A stretch of DNA of 64,000 nucleotides from JAXMAR01 sp046350295 (GCA_046350295.1 JAXMAR010000007.1:142632-206631); one strand, 5' to 3'; positions 43,320-52,679 are shown, counted from the first letter of the stretch. Notes: a model not told the origin generated them from the letters alone. A program made the numbers and translations.

Positions 43320-44066
43320 CTACTCCGGCAAAGGCCGCTTCAACAGGGCGAGGATGACCTCCGCGGTGCGGTCGATGGCGGCGTTGAGGAAACGGCGGCC
43401 CTTCTCGGCGCTGGCAAGCTTCGGGTAGCCGACGGCGCCGCGCTGCGTCCGCTGCTTCATGTCCTCGCAGAGATAAAGGCCGCGCAGGACTGGGTCGTCG
43501 CGCGGCGGATCGTCCTGGATTGCTTCCTTGCGCACCAGCTCGGGGCGGAGCGCCATGATCATCGAGGTCTCGAACTCGCAGGCGTGGCCCATGTTCTTGC
43601 GCGGCCCCTCGGCGAGTTCGGCCAACTCCTTGGCGGCGAGGTCCCAGTAGGAGGCGGCGCTGAGCTGGCGGTTCTGGTAGCTGGTCTGGAGCTTGCGCAG
43701 GGCGACTTGCATCGTGTCGATGTTGCCGCCGTGGCCGTTGAGGATCATGACGCGCTGGTAGCCGTCTTCCAGGAGCGGCGTCAACAGGTCGATGAGGATG
43801 GCGACATGGGTATCGACCTCGGCGGAGAGGGTGGCGCCGAAGCGAAAGTGGTGCGAGCTGGCGCCGAGCCAGAGCGTCGGCAAGAGGACGACCTGCTCCG
43901 CGAGCCGCCGCTCGACCCCCTCGGCGACGCCGGTGACGAGGACGGTGTCGGTAATCGTCGGCAAGTGTTGCGAATGCTGCTCGCAAGCGGCGATGGGGGC
44001 GACGACGATCGAGGCGTCGCGCGGCGCCTTCCGCAGCTCGGGCCAGGTCATTTCGGCGAAACGCAT
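43320..44066 (-). CDS. Creatininase family protein
   Basis: The ATG at 44066 is used because family proteins begin MxxAEMTWPE. 248 residues. Metal-binding motifs are APIAACEQHSQHLPTITDTV (E and H residues), ILNGHGGNIDTMQVAL (NGHGGN) and MGHACEFETSMIMALRPELV (G-H-A-x-E). It belongs to the creatininase/MftE superfamily of amidohydrolases with two metal ions; some hydrolyse creatinine and others process peptides or cofactors. The substrate cannot be assigned. It lies downstream of a REP cluster. Confidence 0.88.
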   Translation of the reverse strand: MRFAEMTWPELRKAPRDASIVVAPIAACEQHSQHLPTITDTVLVTGVAEGVERRLAEQVVLLPTLWLGASSHHFRFGATLSAEVDTHVAILIDLLTPLLEDGYQRVMILNGHGGNIDTMQVALRKLQTSYQNRQLSAASYWDLAAKELAELAEGPRKNMGHACEFETSMIMALRPELVRKEAIQDDPPRDDPVLRGLYLCEDMKQRTQRGAVGYPKLASAEKGRRFLNAAIDRTAEVILALLKRPLPE

Positions 44067-44070
44067 GACT

Positions 44071-44194
44071 TCCTCACGTTCTCGTAGTCGAAGCCGTGAG
44101 ACTTCGGATGGCGCCAATGCAAAGGCTGACCTCTCACGAGTTCAACTACGAACCTCATGGTAATCCTAAGTCCTCACGCGTTCAGCGACGAACG
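44071..44194. repeat. Cluster of three to four REP-like units
   Basis: The reverse complement of 44083-44107 is CCGAAGTCTCACGGCTTCGA then CTACG, nearly the same as at 12167. Related units follow: CTCTCACGAGTTCAACTACG at about 44131-44150 and TCCTCACGCGTTCAGCGACG at 44171-44190. The cluster fills the space between VOC protein and creatininase genes. Confidence 0.65.
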
Positions 44195-44986
44195 TCATGT
44201 CTTCTGCATCATCGTCAGCGCGATGACGGAGATATACGCGCCTTGCGGGTCCTGGAGAAGCGAAAAGCGGCCGGTGTTCGGGATGTCGGTCGGGGGGACG
44301 CAAACCTTGCCGCCGAGCTTGGTCGCCGTCGCCACGGTTTCGTCGCAGTTGGCGACGCAGACGTAGTTCATCCAGTGAGGCGGGATCTGCCCCCATTTCT
44401 CGTCCATCTGCATCATGCCGCCGAAGTCCAGGCCGCCCATGCGCCAGTGGGTGTACGGGAAGCCGGCGGCGTCAGAGACCTTGGTCTCCCAGCCGAACAG
44501 GCTCGTGTAGAACTTCGTGGCCGCCGCGCCGTCGCGCGTGGCCAGCTCGCTCCAGCAGAAGGCGCCCGGCTCGGCCTGCACGCCGACCCCGTTGTGCTTT
44601 TTGGATTGCCAGATCGCGAAGACCGCGCCCGTCGGGTCATGCAAGACGCTCATGCGGCCGAACTCGAACACGTCGAGCGGCCCCATGAGCTTCTTGGCGC
44701 CGAGCTTTTCGGCCTTGGCTACGGCCTCGTCGGCGCTGGTGACCGCGATATAGGTGAGCCAGTTCGGCGGTACGCCCTGGGCGCGCTGTTCGGGCATCAT
44801 GGCGTAGGCGGCGCCGACGGGCCGGCCACGAAGCTTGAAGGTCGTGTAGAAACCGTGCGGGCCCATAGGAAAGTCTTCGCAGGTCCAGCCGAAGAGGGCG
44901 GGGTAAAAGCGTTTGGCGGCGTCCTGGTCGGTGGTCGCCAACTCATACCAGCAAAAATGTCCCGGTTTGGCTTCGTTGATGTCCAC
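44195..44986 (-). CDS. VOC (glyoxalase/bleomycin-resistance) family protein, two domains
   Basis: 263 intact residues forming two vicinal-oxygen-chelate domains. Domain 1 begins KPGHFCWYELATTDQDAAKR and ends VLHDPTGAVFAIWQ; domain 2 begins EPGAFCWSELATRDGAAATK and ends LLQDPQGAYISVIAL. Such two-domain VOC proteins are common in soil bacteria. Metal-binding residues typical of glyoxalase I are only partly recognisable (H/E near the domain starts and ends), so catalytic activity is uncertain. The domains are internal duplicates. REP units lie just after the stop. Confidence 0.85.
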   Translation of the reverse strand: MDINEAKPGHFCWYELATTDQDAAKRFYPALFGWTCEDFPMGPHGFYTTFKLRGRPVGAAYAMMPEQRAQGVPPNWLTYIAVTSADEAVAKAEKLGAKKLMGPLDVFEFGRMSVLHDPTGAVFAIWQSKKHNGVGVQAEPGAFCWSELATRDGAAATKFYTSLFGWETKVSDAAGFPYTHWRMGGLDFGGMMQMDEKWGQIPPHWMNYVCVANCDETVATATKLGGKVCVPPTDIPNTGRFSLLQDPQGAYISVIALTMMQKT

Positions 44987-45124
44987 GGTGCGGCTCCTTG
45001 GGTGGTTGGACGCGTGAAATCCGTCGTTGAAAAGAAACCTTGCCCTTTTTCGACTCGGCCGGCATCATTCGCGCGCCTGGCGGCGATTGTCAATCAAATT
45101 CGGCGTTTGGGAAAGCAGGCGAAG

Positions 45125-45583
45125 ATGCGGCGTCTCGTCTCCTTCACCGTTCTACTGACGGCGGCCGCCGGCTGCCAGAAATCCGACACGGAAACGCTCG
45201 CCCGTCTGGGCCGACGCCTGGCCGATCGCGGCCAGGCGGCCCTGGATGACGTGCGCGCGCGGCTCGACGTCAAGTGGTCGCCCGCCGAGCCGAGCCTGGA
45301 GGACCGGGTCCGGCTGCGGCTACGGTACGACGGCGACCTGGGGGAGGCGCCGGTCGAGATCAAGGTGGACGGCGTGCAGGTCGAGGTGTCAGGCAAGGCC
45401 CGCAGCGCCGAGCACAAGAACCGCATCGTGACGCTCATCGAGACCACCAAGGGCGTGGAAAGAGTGATCGATACGATTGTCGTCGACTCGGGTCCGCCGC
45501 CGGCCGTGGAGCCGCCGAAGACGCCCGAGCCGCCGCCACCGCCGCCATCCGACCCGCCCGAGCCGAAGAAGGAGGAGCCGTAG
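45125..45583 (+). CDS. BON-domain lipoprotein with proline-rich tail
   Basis: The ATG at 45125 gives MRRLVSFTVLLTAAAGCQKS, a lipobox with Cys after AAAG. The middle (residues 55-115) is a BON domain: RVRLRLRYDGDLGEAPVEIK, VDGVQVEVSGKARSAEHKNR, then TTKGVERVIDTIVVDSG. The tail is a proline/lysine-rich stretch (PPKTPEPPPPPPSDPPEPKK). BON domains are thought to bind phospholipid or OM proteins. It may be an envelope-stress protein, but no partner gene is close. 152 residues. Confidence 0.78.
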   Translation: MRRLVSFTVLLTAAAGCQKSDTETLARLGRRLADRGQAALDDVRARLDVKWSPAEPSLEDRVRLRLRYDGDLGEAPVEIKVDGVQVEVSGKARSAEHKNRIVTLIETTKGVERVIDTIVVDSGPPPAVEPPKTPEPPPPPPSDPPEPKKEEP

Positions 45584-45699
45584 CGCCTCTGGCACATCCG
45601 CCGCGGCGTCCGTTGTGACGGCGCTCTGCTTCGCCGGCTTCCTGGCTGTAGAATGAACATGCATGTGCGCCCAGTGCGTCAGCCCGACGGAGACGCTGA

Positions 45700-46254
45700 A
45701 TGCCGACAGCCGTTACCCATTTGATCAGCGCCAGGGAGTTCTTCGAGATGCCCGAGCCGGCGGACGGCTCGCGCCAGGAACTTGTGCGCGGGGAGATTCA
45801 TGTCATGCCCCCAGGCGGTGGACTGCACGGCGTTTGCTGTTCGCGGGTAGACCGGCGTATCGGCAATTATGTCGACGCGCACAAGCTTGGCGAAGTCGCT
45901 TCCAACGACACGGGCTTCATCACGGCCCAGGAGCCCGATTCGGTGCGCGGCCCGGATGTCGCCTTCTGGAGCAAGGAGCGACTGAAGGAGATCCCCATCG
46001 GTTACATGACCATGGCCCCGGATCTCGCGGTCGAGGTCTTGTCGCCGAGCAACACGTCGAAGCTCATCCGCGAGAAGCTCGGCGAGTATTTTGAGCGGGG
46101 CGTGCGCATGGTCTGGGTCCTGGCTCCCGAAGACCGGACCCTGACCATCTACCGTGCTGCCGACCAGGGGCGCATCTATCACGAAACCGCCACGATCTCC
46201 GGAGAGGATGTGCTTCCCGGCTTCGAGTGCAAGGTCAGCGACTTCTTGCCCTGA
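45700..46254 (+). CDS. Uma2 family (DUF820) endonuclease-like protein
   Basis: 184 residues. The PD-(D/E)xK-like core is visible: ELVRGEIHVMPPGGGLHGVC (E with the following strand), GPDVAFWSKERL (the Asp), APDLAVEVLSPSNTSKLIRE (E-V-L with K). Then comes EYFERGVRMVWVLAPEDRTL, a typical Uma2 ending. The family is very large in cyanobacteria and planctomycetes; nuclease activity is predicted from fold only. The role is unknown, possibly in mobile-element or restriction contexts. It stands alone. Confidence 0.88.
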   Translation: MPTAVTHLISAREFFEMPEPADGSRQELVRGEIHVMPPGGGLHGVCCSRVDRRIGNYVDAHKLGEVASNDTGFITAQEPDSVRGPDVAFWSKERLKEIPIGYMTMAPDLAVEVLSPSNTSKLIREKLGEYFERGVRMVWVLAPEDRTLTIYRAADQGRIYHETATISGEDVLPGFECKVSDFLP

Positions 46255-46411
46255 TTCGCCTGGACGAGCCCAAGACGCTGATCGGGATGATGCTTCGCGA
46301 GCTGCTTCTTTCGGCTGGTTAGTCATTCTGAAGCCCACCAACTAACCGGCCCCGCCTTCGACTCGCCGTAGAATGACTCAGACGCATCATCGGCCCAGCG
46401 GGAGGAACCCA

Positions 46412-48248
46412 ATGCCCTTGACGCCCTCGCAGATCGAGCAGCAGAAGAAGCAGGCGGAAGAGATCCTTTTTTCCGGACCGCAGCACCTCGGCTTCGCCAA
46501 GAGCCTTTTCTTCGGTCACTTCAAGACCGATCTCGTCTTCCCGTATCCGGAGCTCAGGCCGGAGGAGACGCCGGCGCTCAAGCAAGCGCTCGCCGACCTG
46601 CGCCGCTTCGCCGCGGACAAGATCGACGCCGCCGCCATCGACCGCAACGCCGACATCCCGCCCGAGGTCATCCGCGGTCTCGGCGATCTCGGCATCCTCG
46701 GCATGACCGCGCCGCGCGAGCACGGCGGCAAGGGCTTCTCGCAACTGGCGTACACCAGGATCATGGAGGCCATCGGCGCCGTCGACGCCTCCATCGCCGT
46801 CTTCGTCAACGCGCATCACTCCATCGGCATCCGCGCCCTGCTGCTTTTCGGGACCGAGGAGCAGAAACGCCGCTGGCTGCCCGGCCTGGTCACCGGCACG
46901 CAGCTCGCCGCTTTCGCCCTCACCGAGCCTGAGGCCGGTTCGGACGCCGCCAACGTTCAGACCAGCGCCACCCTCAGCCCGGACGGCAAGACCTGGTACC
47001 TGAACGGCGAGAAGCGCTACATCACCAACGGCGGCATCGCTCAGGTGCTGACCGTGATGGCCCGCACCCCCGTCCCCGGCTCGGATGAGACCAAGATCAC
47101 CGCGTTCCTTGTCACGCCGGACATGCCGGGCTTCAAGGTCGTCGAAGCGCGGATGGACAAGTGCGGGATCCGCGGCACCGCCACCGCCCGCCTCGCCTTT
47201 CACGATATGCCCGTCCCCGCCGAGAACGTCCTGGGCCAGGTCGGCAAGGGCCTGCGCATCGCGCTCACCACGCTCGATTTCGGCCGCACCACCTTCGGCG
47301 CCAGCTGCACCGGCGTGGCGAAGGTCTGTTTGCGGGCGGCCGTCGACTACGCCAACACCCGCGTCCAGTTCAAGGAGCCGATCGCGGAGTTCGAGCTGAT
47401 CAAGAAGAAGATCGCCTACATCGCCGCCCACACGTTCGCGATGGAAGCGACCACGGCCCAGTGCGCCGGCTTCATCGACCGGGGCGCCGAAGACTACATG
47501 CTCGAGACGGCGATGCTGAAGGTCTTCTCGACCGAGGCGCTTTGGCAGATTGTCTACGAGACGCTGCAGATCCATGGCGGGGCCGGCTACTTCACCGATC
47601 TTCCCTTCGAGCGCATGATGCGCGACGCCCGCATCAACCAGATCGGCGAGGGCGCCAATGAAGTCTTGAAGGCGTTCATCGCCGTCGTCGGCATCCGCGG
47701 CGTCGGCGAATCGCTGCAAAGCGTGCTGGAAGCGTCGCGCCATCCGTTCTCGCGCTTCGGCACGCTCTGGCGCTTCGCCAAGCGCTCGCTGGCGCAGCGG
47801 CTCTTCTCGCCGGAGGTGCCGGTGCAGAGCCACGACCTGCGCCGCGAGGCGAAGCGGCTCGGCAACCGCGTGCGCGAGTTCGGCGTCGCCATCCCGCGCT
47901 TGCTCGCCCGCCTCCGCAAGAAAGCGCACGGCTTCCGCGAGGGCAACGGCCACATCAACGAAGAGCTGGCCATCATGGAGACCATTCCTCAAAAGCCAGT
48001 ACCACCACGCCGGGCGCTCGCCGCCGCCTGTGACCTCTACGCCTCGGCCTGCGTCATCAGCCGTATGGATCACATCTGGCGACACGGGACGAGGCGCCGA
48101 CGACCAGCCACCCAGAAAGGACTTGCAGGCCGGGACCTACTTCCTTGCGCTCGCCGACCGCCGCATCCGCGAGAGCCTGGCCGGGCTCTGGGACAACGAC
48201 GACGACATGACCAGCGCGACCGCGAACCTTTTCCTGGGGCGAGGATGA
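46412..48248 (+). CDS. Acyl-CoA dehydrogenase (VLCAD-like, long), C-terminal frameshifts
   Basis: The start at 46412 is chosen because GGGAGG lies 7 bases upstream; an in-frame ATG at 46373 lacks a site. Family motifs are GILGMTAPREHGGKGFSQLA, AFALTEPEAGSDAANVQTSA, IRGTATARLAFHDMPVPAEN, and QIHGGAGYFTDLPFERMMRD, with the catalytic Glu in NQIGEGANEVLKAF. The C-terminal 180-residue extension (AKRLGNRVREFGVAIPRLLA) is like VLCAD/FadE-type enzymes. Frame shifts near 47990 and 48100 split the last 80 codons; the end YFLALADRRIRESLAGLWDN is intact. It catalyses the first step of fatty-acid beta-oxidation with FAD. The stop overlaps the next gene's ATG. Confidence 0.88.
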
Positions 48249-49759
48249 GGAGCCGGCGCCCCACGCTCGCCTGGCCGCTGCTCGGCTCGCGCTCTTCCTT
48301 CTGGGCGGCGACCGGCCAAACGTTCGGGGGCGCGTCGTCGGACCGGATGGGGCGATCTCGGGAGCGCACGTTCGCTGGCAAGGAGAGTTGGCCCATGTCG
48401 TGACCGATGACGCCGGTCGCTTCGCCTTGCCTCCCGCCGCCAAGAAACGCCTCACCGCCTGGAAGCCCGGCTTCCGTATCGCGGTCGTCGACCGGCCCGA
48501 CGCTACGCCCTTGCGCCCTCTTCGCGTTGCCCGCCGTTGACAACCCCGACTATCTGCTGGCTGCCCCCGATCCCGATCCCGCCAAGCCCGTCGCCTGCGG
48601 CAGCGAATTGTGCAAGACGATTCACGCCGAATGGGCCGGATCGCCACACGGCCGCGCGACGAAGAACCCGCGCCTGCTGAGCTTGATGACCGGCAAGGAC
48701 GCACGCGGCAAGGAGCATGCGAAATGGAACCTGTCGCGCGAGCACCCACTCGGCCTGGGCGTCTGCTCGCGCTGCCACGCGCCGACCTACCGCTCGCCCG
48801 ACCTCTCCTACGACCTGGAGAAGGCGGAGGGCGTCGCCGCCAGTGGCGTTCATTGCGATCTCTGTCACAAAGTGGCCAACGTGCCGACCGAGAAGCTCGG
48901 CCTGCGTTTCGGCATCGACGCGCTCGACCTGCTCCGTCCCGAGGACGGCGATCAGCTCTTCTATGGCCCGCTCGAAGACGCCGTCCGCCCAGGCGAATCT
49001 TTCGGCCATTTCCCCATCTACAAGGAGAGCCGTTACTGTGCCGCTTGCCACGAAGGGACGGTCTTCGGCGTCAAGGTCTACACGACCTACTCGGAATGGA
49101 AGGAAAGCCCCGCCGCCAAGCGCGGCCAGCAGTGCCAGAGCTGCCACATGGCGCCGACCGGGACGATGACCAACATCGCCCCCGGCAAAGGCGGCATCGA
49201 GCGCGATCGGAAGACGCTGGCGAGTCACGCGATGATCGGCGCGTCCGAGGAGATGCTGAAGAAGAGCGTCCAGCTCATCACGCGCGTGGAGCAAAAGGGG
49301 AAGAGCGTGCAGGTAACCATGGAACTGACGGCACGCAACGTCGGCCATCGCGTGCCGTCGGGGTGCATTGACCGACATTTGCTGCTCCTGGTCGAGGCCT
49401 GGGACGCCGCGGGGAGGGCGGTGTTCGGCGCGGGCCCGCGTCTTCCGGCCGCTCTTGCCGCTCCGTATGAGAAGAAGGCCGCCTGGCTTTTCGGCCGCAG
49501 GCTGATTGACGATGCCGGCGCTTCGCCGCTGCCGTTCTGGCTGCCGCACGAACGAGAGGAAGATACGCGGCTCGCGCCGGAAACGACGGAGCGGCGCGTG
49601 ACGGCGTTTCCCGGCGCCGCTGTCCGGGTTCGCATCCAGCTCCTCTATCGTCCATTCTGGCCCGCCGTCCTGGAGTCACGCGGCTGGATGGAGCGGCAAG
49701 TAGCGATTTCGATCCGGGAGTATGTTCGAGGCGGCGGCGTCTGGCTGGAGAGGAGGTGA
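48245..49759 (+). CDS. Multihaem cytochrome c (four clear CxxCH), frameshifted N-terminus
   Basis: The ATG at 48245 overlaps the stop of acyl-CoA dehydrogenase (ATGA). Across shifts in the first 280 bases, the N-terminus encodes a signal peptide and a carboxypeptidase-regulatory-like domain (HVVTDDAGRFALPPAAKKR, read on another frame). From 48530 the frame is intact: haem motifs CSRCH, CDLCH, CAACH and CQSCH, plus a doubtful CGSELCKTIH near the start where family members have a CxxCH, suggesting an indel. The C-terminus is beta rich (RNVGHRVPSGCIDRHLLLLV). It is probably a periplasmic electron carrier; partner unknown. It could be co-transcribed with the dehydrogenase. Confidence 0.75.
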
Positions 49760-49885
49760 CGGTTCGATGAACAGGCAGAGTTGGGACTGAGCCGCGCCGA
49801 AGCGCTATACTGATCTTGTCAGCTGGATAGGATCGAGTTCGCGACTTTTGCATGTCGCCCGTTCGGTCGCCGTCGGGAGGATTTC

Positions 49886-50104
49886 ATGAGCCCGCAACAG
49901 CGTCAAATGCTGGACGACTACGACGACTTGGCTCCTGCAGACTTTTACGACCCCGTCATCGAAGCGTACAAGAAGGACGTGGACCGTACGCTACTGCGGG
50001 AGAACTTGAAGTTGAGCGTCGAGGAACGTATTCGCAAGGCGCAAAGTGCGATTCGGTCGATGGCCGGTTGGCGCGGCACGGCGCGGCGCGGAGAAAGCGC
50101 ATGA
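49886..50104 (+). CDS. Small hypothetical protein preceding the nucleotidyltransferase
   Basis: 72 residues: MSPQQRQMLDDYDDLAPADF then YDPVIEAYKKDVDRTLLREN, LKLSVEERIRKAQSAIRSMA, with a basic end. It is acidic then basic and helical. GGAGG precedes the ATG by 8 bases. Its TGA overlaps the ATG of the nucleotidyltransferase (ATGA at 50101-50104), which shows translational coupling. The LSVEERIRKAQ region resembles short partner proteins annotated upstream of nucleotidyltransferases in other bacteria. Possibly the partner or antitoxin of a two-component module; function unproven. Confidence 0.6.
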   Translation: MSPQQRQMLDDYDDLAPADFYDPVIEAYKKDVDRTLLRENLKLSVEERIRKAQSAIRSMAGWRGTARRGESA

Positions 50105-50610
50105 TCGTTTCCCTGGAGGAGGTCATTCGTTTGCTGAATGACCACGGCGTGCGTTACATCGTGATCGGTGGCTGGGCCGCCATCATTCACGGCACGGCGC
50201 GTTCCACCAGTGACGTCGATGTTGTCTATGCCCGCGACCGGGAAAACCTCAAACGCATCGTCGGCGCGCTCCAGCCCTGGAACCCGTATCTGCGCGGCGC
50301 CCCGCCCGGGCTTCCCTTTCGCTGGGACGAGCGTACGCTCGAAAGCGGCCTCAATTTTACCCTGACGACGACTCATGGCGATATCGATCTGCTGGGTGAA
50401 GTCAGCGGCGGCGGCAGATACGAGCAACTCCTGCCCTGTTCCACCGAAGTGACGGCGTTCGGTTTGACATGTCGTGTCGTGACCCTGGACAAGCTCATCC
50501 AGCTCAAGCGCGCCGCAGGGCGAGCCAAGGATCTCGAAGTGATCGCCGAACTGCAAGCGTTGCTGGAGGAGCGAAAGAAGCTTGACGATGCTGCGGACGC
50601 TTCATCGTGA
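50101..50610 (+). CDS. Nucleotidyltransferase-fold protein (AbiEii/DUF6036-like)
   Basis: The ATG at 50101 overlaps the upstream small gene. 169 residues. The nucleotidyltransferase motif is VRYIVIGGWAAIIHGTARST, followed by SDVDVVYARDRENL with the DxD pair, and a third acidic site may be in GDIDLLGEVSGGG. The end is helical (LDKLIQLKRAAGRAKDLEVI). AbiEii- and MNT-type proteins of this fold act in toxin-antitoxin or abortive-infection modules by adding nucleotides to RNA or protein targets. The pairing with a coupled small gene supports such a module, but the activity is not shown. Confidence 0.75.
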   Translation: MIVSLEEVIRLLNDHGVRYIVIGGWAAIIHGTARSTSDVDVVYARDRENLKRIVGALQPWNPYLRGAPPGLPFRWDERTLESGLNFTLTTTHGDIDLLGEVSGGGRYEQLLPCSTEVTAFGLTCRVVTLDKLIQLKRAAGRAKDLEVIAELQALLEERKKLDDAADASS

Positions 50611-51232
50611 GCTTAACCCGAACTCCAGAGCGCGTTCATGAATCAGGCCCCTTGATCCCGCCCCTATAATCCAATTGGAACGCAGAAGCGGCAGACACTC
50701 CTCCTCTTCTCGCATCTCACCTTGTCCTGTTCACCAGATCCTCACCTGGACGCGAAGGACGCAGAGGCGTCCCCCTTGCCCGGCCGTTTCCTTTGCCTTC
50801 TTCCACACGCGAGCAGCTTCAGTTTAAACCGGGCAAGCCGAGGAAAGGGCAGGAAAGGGAATCGGCAGAACCTGTCCACTTGGCGGCTTTTCCTCATCTT
50901 GGAGAACCGGTTGCCGATACCTTCCCTAGTTGTGGCAAAGACCTGAAGACTTCAGTAGGAAGCGAAACCCCCAGGTCCCAACAGAATTGGACCGGATTCC
51001 CCCCACCCGGACGGTTCGCCGCCGTCTCCAATGGCAGGATGCCCCGAGGCAGGAAGCCCGGCCAGAAGCTCGGCACGAAGCCCCTGGCTCAGGGCCCATG
51101 GCAGGACGCATCAGCAGATGCCCTCGGCGGGCGCCGGTTCGCCTGGACTGGTAGGTCTGCAGGTTCGGGGTGGTGGGCCTCAGCGGCGGTTTCCGGGATG
51201 CAACGGAAACACTTAGATTGAAGCGCTCGCCA
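50611..51232. other. Intergenic region without a supported gene
   Basis: 622 bases. Open frames on both strands (largest about 140 codons on the plus strand) show no family features, poor start sites and low-complexity composition. The ends presumably contain the promoter of the HTH gene. A short CCTTGCCCGGCCGTTT element near 50776 echoes the terminator stem at 51838. Confidence 0.45.
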
Positions 51233-51814
51233 TGGAAAAAGGTCTTTACCACCGGCCAGGTCGCCAAGATCTGTAAAGGGGTCGCGCCGCGGACGGTGAG
51301 TAAATGGTTCGACTCGGGGCGGTTGCGTGGTTACCGCATCCCGGGCAGCCAGGATCGCCGCATCCCCCGCGAGCACCTCATCAAGTTCCTCAAAGAGCAC
51401 GGCATGCCTTTGGGCGAACTCGAGGAGGAGGGGCTGCACAAGATCCTCATCATCGGCGCCGAGAAGCTCCTCATCGATCGCGTCAAGGAACTCCTCCCCG
51501 AAGATGACGACTTCAAGTACGAGCTGGCTCATAGCGGATTCGAGGCCGGAATTCAAGCCGAAAGTTTCCACCCCGACACCATCATCATCGACCTCGCCAT
51601 GGGCCGCTCCGAGGCGCTGCAAATCACCACCAACCTCCGCCGCAACCCCGCCTACGAACAGACGCTCATCGTCGCTCTCGCCAGCGAAGACGAAGCCAAC
51701 CCCGAAGGCCTGGTCAACTACGGCTTCAACGAAGCCTTCAAGAAGCCCTTCGACGTCGCCCTCCTGGGCGAGCGCGTCCGCGCCCTGGTCGAGGAAAAAC
51801 GCGCCAACCTCTAA
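51233..51814 (+). CDS. HTH (excisionase-like) + degenerate receiver protein
   Basis: The likely start is ATG at 51233; a homopolymer extra A (ATGGAAAAAGGTC) shifts the first codons, otherwise MEKVFTTGQVAKIC begins the protein. The HTH is VAPRTVSKWFDSGRLRGYRI then PGSQDRRIPREHLIKFLKEH, MerR/excisionase type. Then a receiver-like domain follows, HKILIIGAEKLLIDRVKELL, with HPDTIIIDLAMG (phospho-acceptor position Asp kept) and AFKKPF (Lys kept), but the acidic pair at the start is replaced by GAEK. It may thus be a signal-independent or non-phosphorylated transcription factor. Ends before a strong terminator. Confidence 0.8.
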   Translation, partial: WKKVFTTGQVAKICKGVAPRTVSKWFDSGRLRGYRIPGSQDRRIPREHLIKFLKEHGMPLGELEEEGLHKILIIGAEKLLIDRVKELLPEDDDFKYELAHSGFEAGIQAESFHPDTIIIDLAMGRSEALQITTNLRRNPAYEQTLIVALASEDEANPEGLVNYGFNEAFKKPFDVALLGERVRALVEEKRANL

Positions 51815-51837
51815 ACCGGGGGCGTGATCTCCATAGG

Positions 51838-51864
51838 ACGGCCGGGCTTGCCCGGCCGTTTTTG
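51838..51864 (+). terminator. Intrinsic terminator
   Basis: ACGGCCGGGC-TT-GCCCGGCCGT (51838-51859) is a perfect 10-bp stem followed by TTTTTG and TTTT. It terminates the HTH gene. Confidence 0.9.
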
Positions 51865-52059
51865 TTTTGCCGCCATAGCTCGTCCTTCAGGAAGGCGTCA
51901 AGCAGGATTGGGAAGTCCCCTCCGCCTCTCCACCGGCGCGCACCCCTCACGCCGACGCTCCTCTCGCGCCCATTCCATCACGCTCAACCAACTCAAAACC
52001 ACCCCTCAACCCCGGGATCAGCCCCGCGTTCCCGGGGTTCGGGGGCCCCATCCCGCCCC

Positions 52060-52611
52060 TTAGCCCTTCCCGCGCTTGCCACGCCGTTTACTCCGTTTGG
52101 CTTCCGCCTTCTTCCCTCCTTCCGGCCCCGGCCGCGGCCCCACCCCAGGCATGCCACCACACACCGCCTGCTTCATCATGGTCCCCATCATGTCCGTCGT
52201 GTGCGGCCGCATCTCGCGAAAGATCGACAGCGTCAAATCCGGCTCCATCTCCTTCAGCAAGCTCGGAAGCTCATACATCATTCCCTTCTCCTTCCGGTAC
52301 CCGTCCCACTCATCCAGGTGAACCCGGTCGGGCTCCACGTTCTTCGGCAACACATACATGAACAACACCCGCGCCGCCGCCACGCTCCCCTTCTTGGCCT
52401 CCGCGACAAGCCGCTGCCCGATCTCGCGGATGTCTCCCGGCGTCACCGCCTCGAGCAACTCCCGCTTCAAGAGCGCCACCTGCCGGTTGTACGGGTTCCC
52501 CGGCTCCCCCTTGCACCCCCTTGGCAAACCGCCCCCCTCATCCCGCCCCGCCTCTCCTCCACGCGAGATGCCTCCAAGCCCGGCACATCCACGCCTCGCG
52601 CGCGAGTCCAA
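52060..52611 (-). CDS. Hypothetical protein (DUF5681-like?)
   Basis: The C-terminal 140 residues are well formed: NPYNRQVALLKRELLEAVTP, GDIREIGQRLVAEAKKGSVA, AARVLFMYVLPKNVEPDRVH, then LDEWDGYRKEKGMMYELPSL and a Gly/Lys-rich end (GPEGGKKAEAKRSKRRGKRG). The pattern of helix, (K/E)-G-(D/S)-VAAA(R/K)-VL, and a D-E-W motif recalls the phage-like DUF5681 proteins of planctomycetes. The N-terminus is unclear: frames and a repeat region (52602-52679) interrupt it, so the start near 52611 is arbitrary. Function unknown. Confidence 0.5.
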   Translation of the reverse strand: MDSRARRGCAGLGGISRGGEAGRDEGGGLPRGCKGEPGNPYNRQVALLKRELLEAVTPGDIREIGQRLVAEAKKGSVAAARVLFMYVLPKNVEPDRVHLDEWDGYRKEKGMMYELPSLLKEMEPDLTLSIFREMRPHTTDMMGTMMKQAVCGGMPGVGPRPGPEGGKKAEAKRSKRRGKRGKG

Positions 52612-52679
52612 GCCCGCAGGCGAGTCTCAAGTCTGGCAGGCGAGTCCAAGCCCGCAGGCGAGTCTTCTGAGCCTGCGGG
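52602..52679. repeat. Two direct copies of a 26-bp repeat plus a partial third
   Basis: A 26-base unit starting GCGAGTCCAAGCCCGCAGGC and ending GAGTCT occurs at 52602-52627 and 52640-52665; a third shorter unit (GAGCCTGCGGGTG) follows. The pattern CAAGCCCGCAGGC / GCCTGCGGG is itself partly palindromic. It lies at the 5' end of the preceding hypothetical gene in otherwise non-coding DNA (52612-52940), where I see no gene. Confidence 0.65.

Noticed and set aside
46319..48085. 588-codon minus-strand frame opposite acyl-CoA dehydrogenase
   Set aside because: Shadow of a well-defined gene; no start site or recognisable domain.
52602..52679. CRISPR-like array
   Set aside because: Only two full repeats with a 12-base gap and no cas gene nearby; better described as a short direct repeat.
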